Source of the DNA: JAUZRW01 sp034437755
Lineage (GTDB): Bacteria; Chloroflexota; Anaerolineae; Aggregatilineales; Phototrophicaceae
Assembly: GCA_034437755.1 (NCBI GenBank)
Contig: DAOTTV010000183.1
Location: 4,566 to 68,565 of the forward strand
Reading direction: 5' to 3'
Length of the DNA stretch: 64,000 nt
Part shown: in pieces, positions 59,221-64,000 of the stretch
How positions within the stretch are numbered: position 1 is the stretch's first letter
Layout: each line of letters starts with the position of its first letter
Notes under the pieces: generated by a model
Database searches by the model: none
What the model saw: only the letters and a program-made list of their open reading frames with translations
Told to the model about the DNA's origin: nothing
Program-made: the position numbers and the translations under genes

Positions 59221-59391
59221 ATGAAGACGAATGGTTTGAAAGTCAAAAGTAATCTGAAAGCTGGCAACGAATGCCAGGAACAAGCCGACGCACTGGTGGT
59301 ATGGAAGCGTCTGGAAAGTAACTATCCAGACAATGCGTTCTTCCCGAAGCGCGTTGAGGCGACCGAGGAATACCTCGCAGATTACTGCTAA
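59221..59391 (+). CDS. Small peptide gene, candidate RiPP precursor 1
   Basis: 56 residues: MKTNGLKVKSNLKAGNECQE at the start and EEYLADYC at the end. CGGAG lies ten bases before the ATG, an extended -10 lies upstream and a strong intrinsic terminator follows at 59402, so it is an independently expressed small gene. The LKVKSNLKAG stretch resembles the conserved start of several small predicted modified peptides, and the two Cys (residue 18 and the last residue) are notable. It is divergent from the PRMT-like and HprK-like genes. It may be a precursor, but no core can be defined from one sequence. Confidence 0.6.
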   Translation: MKTNGLKVKSNLKAGNECQEQADALVVWKRLESNYPDNAFFPKRVEATEEYLADYC

Positions 59392-59401
59392 GGCAAAGGC
59401 G

Positions 59402-59426
59402 AAGGGGAGAATTTTCTCCCCTTTTT
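59402..59426 (+). terminator. Intrinsic terminator of the 56-residue peptide gene
   Basis: AAGGGGAGAA, TT, TTCTCCCCTT form a perfect 10-bp stem followed by TTT and GATT. It starts 10 bp after the stop codon of the peptide gene. Confidence 0.85.
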
Positions 59427-59598
59427 GATTCCAGCATGCAACACGCGCCTCACGCAAATGCTTCTGTTGTTGATCACCCGCTACTAAAATAAATAAACCG
59501 CACCTGTTACGCTGTGCGGCGAGGCTTGAACTCTGCCGAACTGACCCACTATCAAATATATAGCAAACATCAGTCCAGCATCATTGCATGTAATTGCT

Positions 59599-59790
59599 TT
59601 AGCTCACGATCTTGAGCTTGGTGAAACTCATTTTCGTCTTTTCGTAGCCAATATAGGTCATTGGCGTTGTGTAGAAGTATGTGGTAGTTGTCGTGAACGT
59701 GCCTTCCGTCGCATCAGTAAAACCGATAGATGCCGTGGAACGCAGTGCCAACTTGACCAACTTCGGTGCTTCCCATTGTTTCTTTGTCAT
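59599..59790 (-). CDS. Small Thr-rich peptide gene, candidate RiPP precursor 2
   Basis: 63 residues: MTKKQWEAPKLVKLALRSTA at the start, then SIGFTDATEGTFTTTTTYFY, TTPMTY and a C-terminal Lys-rich end (TKMSFTKLKIVS). The motif KKQWEAPKLVKL resembles leader sequences of lasso and related RiPPs (YxxPxL), which bind a PqqD-like recognition domain. The Gly before FTDATE and the Glu seven residues on could allow a ring, but the penultimate Thr of standard lasso leaders is not at the usual place. AGGG lies nine bases before ATG 59790. It is upstream, on the same strand, of the PRMT-like and HprK-like genes. Confidence 0.62.
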   Translation of the reverse strand: MTKKQWEAPKLVKLALRSTASIGFTDATEGTFTTTTTYFYTTPMTYIGYEKTKMSFTKLKIVS

Positions 59791-59832
59791 ATCTGTTTAC
59801 CCTAACTCTTGGTATATCTCACACATTTATTA

Positions 59833-59942
59833 AGTGTAATAGAATACCCACGTTTTCACAAGTCGAACTCTATCATTGTGTGGGGTATCGGGTGGAATTC
59901 TATCATTTTTATCTGATTTTGACACAATGATAACAAATCCCA
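59833..59942 (-). promoter_or_regulatory. Promoter and operator-like repeats upstream of the 63-residue peptide gene
   Basis: On the minus strand TTGTGA (59856-59861), 17 bases and TACACT (59833-59838) form a fair promoter with a start site near 59826. Just upstream, GAACTCTATCATT (59865-59877) and GAATTCTATCATT (59895-59907) are direct repeats 30 bp apart, and TATCATTGTG (59871-59880) is repeated inverted as CACAATGATA (59933-59942). Spacing and position suit binding sites of a dedicated regulator. Confidence 0.5.
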
Positions 59943-59968
59943 CCCATTATCCGCGCCTTAATGCGGGC

Positions 59969-61801
59969 TTACTCAGTCAAACTAGTGCCGGTGACCGTGC
60001 CGACAGTGGATGCATTGATCGTCACCTGTATCGAATCGGTCTCGGTCAGGGGCGAGTCATCGCGCACGGTGAGCGTCACCGTATAAATCCCCAGGGACGG
60101 GAAGGTATGCGTCGCCAGCGGCGAGATCGATTCGAAGTCGTGTACGCCATCGCTATCATAATCCCAGCTATACAGTTGGATACTGCCATCCGGATCACTG
60201 GACGCACTGCCGTTGAAGTTACACACAGCATTAGTACAGCTATATGTGAAGTTCGCTGTCGGCGGCTGATTGCCAGTGAAATCCAGATCACGGTAGAACT
60301 CGGTCGCCAAGCCCTGATCATCTGTCACCTGCAAATAAACGCGATAAACCCCCACTGCCGGGAAGGTATGAGCGGCGGTCGGCGCTGTACTCTCAGCATC
60401 GTATAAACCATCCGCGTTGAAGTCCCACGCATATTCCGCGATTGACCCATCATCGCTTGAGCTACTGCCATCAAAGCTACAGGTGAAGCCATCGCAGGCG
60501 AAAGTATAGTTACCCACGGGCGGTTCATTGCCCGCGAAAGTGAGCGCCTCCTGTGCGCTACCTGCCCCGCCCTCGTTATCGACAACGGTCAGCTCAACGG
60601 TGAATGTCCCCGCATTCGGGAAACGATGCGTGATCGTCGGCGTACTGGTCGTGCTGGTCGCGCTACCATCACCAAAGTTCCACTGATACTCCACGATGAA
60701 CCCGTCATTATCCATCGAGAGACTGGCATCGAACGTACACGTCAAATCTGTACAAGCTGAGGAGAAATTAGCTAGCGGTGGTTCGTTAAACGTCAGACGT
60801 TCCACACGCTGATTGATCGTGCCCTCGGTATCGACCACTTGCAAGATCAGCGTTTGATCGGCATAGGACGAATAAGTGTGGACGACGACTTCCGCCGTTG
60901 TACGCAGGACACCCGCCGTATCACCGAAATCCCATACATATTCCTGAATGCCATCCGCATCCGATGAGCCGCCACTATTGAAGCTACACGACAAGCCATC
61001 ACACGCATAAATCAGATCGACCGTCGGCGCGTCGAAGCTTGAATTTGCCCCAATGTCGATGACAGTCTCGGTGGTCGCGGTTGCGCCGCTATCATCGGTG
61101 ACAGTCAAGGTGATGACGTACGTACTGCCGACAGTATACGTATGCTCGACGGTCGGCGTGCTGGTGGTTTCCGTCGTGCGATCGCCTAAATTCCAATCGT
61201 ATTGCACGATGTTGCCATCAATATCATAAGCCCCGCCCGCATCGAAAAGACAGGTCAAGCCATCACACGAGACAGCCACAAAGGGAAGCGGCGTTTCGTT
61301 CTGCACGTCAATCTGCACAGTCTGCATCGCGCTGGCAGTCGCTTGATTGCTATCAACGACAGTCAAAATAACATCGTAGGTCGCACCGGGCGGGAAGGTA
61401 TGTGCGATTTGGCTGTTGCTGGTCTCGGTCGTCGTGCCATCGCCGAATGCCCATTGATACGCATTCACCGCGATATCGTCAGTGCTGGCGCTCGCATCAA
61501 ACGAACAGGTACGATCCGCACACGAAAACGAGAAACTCGCCGTCGGCAAGGCGTTCCCATCGAGCGCCGTCAGCACGTTGACGGCATCCGCCCCCGTGAT
61601 GCGCCCATCTTGATTGGTATCTGCCGTTTCATTGTCGATCGTCTTGGTTTGATCAACACGATTGAGCACGTACATCGCATCCAGCGGCGATAAAATCGAA
61701 TCCTGGTTAGTATCTGTCACCTGTGCCAACACGATGAGTGTCGCAATAAATACGAGGCTCATCAGCCCGATGACAGCCAAAAACCGATAACGCGAGCGCA
61801 T
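59969..61801 (-). CDS. Secreted dockerin and PKD-repeat surface protein
   Basis: 610 residues. A signal peptide (RFLAVIGLMSLVFIATLIVL) is followed by a dockerin-like pair of calcium loops (DTNQDSILSPLDAMYVLNRV and DTNQDGRITGADAVNVLTAL, about 30-82). Then come six PKD-type beta domains, each with a CxxxxCxFDA/G start and an (E/Y)YxWxFGDG-like middle, for example CADRTCSFDASASTDDIAVN. The paired Cys in each repeat may form a disulfide. The protein is expected outside the cell. A dockerin without a visible cohesin partner is common in Chloroflexota surface proteins. It ends directly at a Thr/Ser tail without a membrane anchor. Confidence 0.85.
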   Translation of the reverse strand: MRSRYRFLAVIGLMSLVFIATLIVLAQVTDTNQDSILSPLDAMYVLNRVDQTKTIDNETADTNQDGRITGADAVNVLTALDGNALPTASFSFSCADRTCSFDASASTDDIAVNAYQWAFGDGTTTETSNSQIAHTFPPGATYDVILTVVDSNQATASAMQTVQIDVQNETPLPFVAVSCDGLTCLFDAGGAYDIDGNIVQYDWNLGDRTTETTSTPTVEHTYTVGSTYVITLTVTDDSGATATTETVIDIGANSSFDAPTVDLIYACDGLSCSFNSGGSSDADGIQEYVWDFGDTAGVLRTTAEVVVHTYSSYADQTLILQVVDTEGTINQRVERLTFNEPPLANFSSACTDLTCTFDASLSMDNDGFIVEYQWNFGDGSATSTTSTPTITHRFPNAGTFTVELTVVDNEGGAGSAQEALTFAGNEPPVGNYTFACDGFTCSFDGSSSSDDGSIAEYAWDFNADGLYDAESTAPTAAHTFPAVGVYRVYLQVTDDQGLATEFYRDLDFTGNQPPTANFTYSCTNAVCNFNGSASSDPDGSIQLYSWDYDSDGVHDFESISPLATHTFPSLGIYTVTLTVRDDSPLTETDSIQVTINASTVGTVTGTSLTE

Positions 61802-62077
61802 AACGTCGTTTCTCCCTCAGGTTACAAATATACGGCCATTATATATCACGACAGATGGACATTCGATAGTTGTACGCCAACTCTTACAACTTGTCATGCC
61901 AGCATAACCGTCCTAAAAATGTGTAAGAATATCTAAACACCCAGCGAGCGTGACACAGGCGCATATGGGACAGACCAACACCCAAACACTACCCGCCCGA
62001 CCACACAGCATTCACGTTGTTCTAAAGCGCATTTGCCATGCTGAATATACACAAAGCATAGCGAGGACAGATAAGCC

Positions 62078-62695
62078 ATGACAGACTGGACGCGACAGAC
62101 AATCGAAGCCATCGGGTACGTCGGTGTATTATTCTTGACCTTCATCGAAAATGTTTTCCCGCCGATTCCGTCAGAGATTGTCATTCCCTTCGCGGGCTTC
62201 ACCGCACAAACGGGCGACCTCAACATCATCGGTGTAATCATCGCGGCGACCGCCGGCACGGTCATCGGGTCACTGCCGCTGTATTATCTCGGCACGCGCC
62301 TCAGTCTAGAGCGCATCGAGCATTTAGCCGATCAATATCTGAAATACATCGGCTTCGATGCGGATGATATTCGTCGTGGGATGGCATGGATGCGGAAATA
62401 TGGTCGCTGGGCAGTATTCTTGTGTCGCATGGTGCCCGGTCTGCGCTCGGTCATTTCGATACCTGCCGGCATCAGCGGTATGAATCTCGGCATTTTCCTC
62501 GTACTAACGACGCTCGGTTCGCTCCTGTGGACAATTATTCTCGCAGTCGCCGGTTACATCCTCGGCACAAATTATACCGAAGTCAAAGTCGTACTCGATC
62601 GCTTGGGTTGGCTTGTCGTGCTGGGCTTGGTCGTGTGGTATGTATGGCATCTCGCTCAGCATTTCATCGACAGCGAGCCAGACAATGATGCCTGA
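62078..62695 (+). CDS. DedA-family membrane protein
   Basis: 205 residues with about five hydrophobic segments. ENVFPPIPSEIVIPFAGFTA and MVPGLRSVISIPAGISGMNL are the DedA/SNARE-associated signatures (the FxRxxPxxR/GxxxG-type region). DedA proteins are membrane lipid (undecaprenyl or phospholipid) flippase-like proteins that depend on the proton gradient. The gene stands alone with its own terminator at 62705. Confidence 0.88.
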   Translation: MTDWTRQTIEAIGYVGVLFLTFIENVFPPIPSEIVIPFAGFTAQTGDLNIIGVIIAATAGTVIGSLPLYYLGTRLSLERIEHLADQYLKYIGFDADDIRRGMAWMRKYGRWAVFLCRMVPGLRSVISIPAGISGMNLGIFLVLTTLGSLLWTIILAVAGYILGTNYTEVKVVLDRLGWLVVLGLVVWYVWHLAQHFIDSEPDNDA

Positions 62696-62704
62696 AAAAC
62701 GCCA

Positions 62705-62726
62705 CCCCCTCTTGGGTCAGAGGGGG
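62705..62726 (+). terminator. Hairpin after the DedA gene
   Basis: CCCCCTC and GAGGGGG form a 7-bp GC-rich stem with an 8-base loop, followed by CTTTGTC. It lies 10 bp after the stop codon and fits an intrinsic terminator with a weak T-run. Confidence 0.65.
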
Positions 62727-63004
62727 CTTTGTCAGAGTAGGGTAATGCTTGTGTACTAGGTACACTGTAGAGTAGGGTGATGTTAAGATGCTTAGGTCAT
62801 CTAGTTGCTTACATCAACATCAAAATGATAAGCACATGCTATAAACCATGCATCATCTATAATCATATATGTAATCTACGATAGATTAAATACGTACATG
62901 GTACCAGTTTAAAAATTTAAACATATTTTAATGTAATGTTCGGTACAATTATCGGTCAAACAGTCACTAGTATGATGAGATATTTTATGTAGTAATCAGA
63001 AAAA
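62727..63004. other. AT-rich intergenic stretch with a short direct repeat
   Basis: AGAGTAGGGTAATG (62734-62747) and AGAGTAGGGTGATG (62769-62782) are direct repeats with one difference. From 62800 to 63000 the composition is strongly AT-rich. No gene or clear promoter is visible. Confidence 0.45.
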
Positions 63005-63034
63005 GCCCCGTTCATCCTATGAATAGAACGAGGC
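63005..63034 (-). terminator. Intrinsic terminator after the LPxTG protein gene
   Basis: GCCCCGTTC and GAACGAGGC (one mismatch) pair around a 12-base loop. On the minus strand the stem is followed by TTTTTCTG. It starts 10 bp beyond the stop of the minus-strand gene. Confidence 0.75.
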
Positions 63035-63043
63035 TCAGGTATC

Positions 63044-64000
63044 TCATCGACGTAAGAGACGCGCAATCCCCAGCGTGCTAAGCGCGCCACCCCCCAGCAA
63101 CACAGCGATCAGCACCCAATTGCGCCACCACGGGGTCTCACCCGTCGCTGGCAATTCAGTAACTTGCTGTAACAATTCCTCTGCTGGCGGTGCAGGGTCA
63201 TCGCCCGGCGGCGGGGATGATGTCCGCTCGACCGTGACAGCTACCGTACAGGTCGCCGTCTGCTCTTGATTGTTAGTGAACAACACTTCGACGTTATACG
63301 TACCAGCAGGCACCGTTGCATCAACGCGCAGGTCAGCCGTTAACGTACCGCCCGTCGTCGTCGCTGGCGTGAGATTGGCAATGCTGATCCCACTCACCCC
63401 GCCACTGTTAATCGTCGCCCCATTGACGATACCATCGGCATCTGTCGCGCTCAGGTTAGCGATGCCAACGTTGCCCTCCGTGACCGTGAGTGACGCATCG
63501 CAGGTGGGCGCGATCGGGAAAACAATAATTATTGTCTCACCCGTTTCATACGCCCCCTGATCAACGACCAAATCCTGCACGCGATCATTGCCATCCAGAT
63601 CGATCGGTAGGTTTTCGGTCGTGATAGTATCATCATCAACATCAAAGGTATCCAGCGGCACCAGCGCATTACTGCCCGCGTCAATCGCCGGACTGCCCAT
63701 AGCCAGCGTGTAATCACCACCGGCGGCATTCGTGAAGCCCGGCGTGCCACCGACGAGGCTGTTATTATCGGTCACCAGCGACGGATCACCCAGATCATCG
63801 TTTGTATTCAAAGACACGATGCTGTTGTTGAGCGTGATCGTCGGCCCCGTAGAAGCGAAGAAATCAATCCCATCGTTGCTATTGTTAGCAATCGTACTGT
63901 TCGTGATCGTCACCGTCGTATCAGTCGATCCCGTGTTGCCGAAGACTATGCCAGAACCAATCGAGTCGGCAATCAACGTGTTGACAATCGTCACCGTCTC
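63044..64000 (-). CDS. Surface protein with LPATG sortase-type anchor, C-terminal part (runs off the right edge)
   Basis: At least 318 residues are visible; the frame is open to the window end. The N-terminal visible part has right-handed beta-helix style repeats (ADSIGSGIVFGNTGSTDTTV, NSTIANNSNDGIDFFASTG, NNSIVSLNTNDDL), then a choice-of-anchor-like segment with DAGSNALVPLDTFDVDDDTI, and a beta domain. The C-terminus is LPATGETPWWRNWVLIAVLL followed by hydrophobic residues and RLLRR, a complete sortase signal: LPxTG, hydrophobic helix, basic tail. The protein is presumably displayed on the cell surface. No sortase gene is in the window. Confidence 0.8.
   Translation of the reverse strand, partial: ETVTIVNTLIADSIGSGIVFGNTGSTDTTVTITNSTIANNSNDGIDFFASTGPTITLNNSIVSLNTNDDLGDPSLVTDNNSLVGGTPGFTNAAGGDYTLAMGSPAIDAGSNALVPLDTFDVDDDTITTENLPIDLDGNDRVQDLVVDQGAYETGETIIIVFPIAPTCDASLTVTEGNVGIANLSATDADGIVNGATINSGGVSGISIANLTPATTTGGTLTADLRVDATVPAGTYNVEVLFTNNQEQTATCTVAVTVERTSSPPPGDDPAPPAEELLQQVTELPATGETPWWRNWVLIAVLLGGGALSTLGIARLLRR

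Noticed and set aside
59221..59790. Toxin-antitoxin pair from the two small genes
   Set aside because: They are convergent and each has its own signals; neither resembles a known toxin or a DNA-binding antitoxin.
1..64000. tRNA, rRNA or CRISPR array
   Set aside because: No cloverleaf, conserved rRNA stretch or regularly spaced repeat-spacer pattern was recognised. A tRNAscan or Infernal run would settle small RNAs.

Overview
This window reads as a chromosome segment from a phototrophic member of the Chloroflexota. The evidence is a fused pufL-pufM reaction-centre gene, small pufB/pufA antenna genes, a tetraheme PufC, an Alternative Complex III (Act) operon and a bacteriochlorophyll a gene set (bchX, bchY, bchZ, bchC, bchF, bchG, bchP, bchI, bchH, bchD). 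A fused LM gene and no RC-H gene are features of Roseiflexus-type filamentous phototrophs and related Anaerolineae-like lineages. No chlorosome gene is seen in these 64 kb. Also not seen here are bchL/N/B, bchM, bchE or acsF, carotenoid genes, tRNA, rRNA and CRISPR arrays. The assignment rests on gene content and has not been tested by phylogeny.

Layout. 1-19.7 kb is a mixed housekeeping and accessory region: the end of an FHA protein, a GH2 glycosidase, a scar with gene fragments, a repeat-rich secreted protein, a SulP transporter, a P450, heme A synthase, a UbiA prenyltransferase, a long metallo-beta-lactamase/beta-CASP nuclease, a KhtTU-like K+/H+ antiporter pair, a DUF3048 protein, and a winged-helix protein beside a lasso-peptide B2-like protease. 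The intergenic spaces hold three copies of a multi-hairpin repeat of about 180 bp and one MITE-like element with target-site duplications.

19.0-44.1 kb is a near-continuous minus-strand photosynthesis block. In the order of transcription it runs actF, actA, actB, actC, actD, actE, two related proteins of unknown role, pufB, pufA, pufLM, pufC, bchG, bchP, puhE (DUF3623), an alpha/beta hydrolase, bchF, bchC, bchX, a DUF169 protein, a small membrane protein, bchY, bchZ, a PucC-type transporter, a lipoprotein and a small membrane protein. Quinol oxidation (ACIII), light-driven quinone reduction (PufLMC), antenna and pigment synthesis are therefore genetically contiguous. A divergent plus-strand arm at 44.6-55.0 kb carries a second PucC-type gene, a methyltransferase, a second geranylgeranyl-reductase-family gene and the magnesium chelatase genes bchI, bchH and bchD.

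55.0-64 kb holds a second SulP transporter, a compact candidate RiPP locus (HPr-kinase-like protein, PRMT-like methyltransferase and two small peptide genes with their own signals), a dockerin/PKD surface protein, a DedA protein and the C-terminal part of an LPxTG-anchored protein that runs off the window.

The most unusual items are the ACIII-puf-bch linkage, the small-domain proteins inserted between actE and pufB, the candidate RiPP locus at 56.9-59.9 kb, and the multi-hairpin repeat family.
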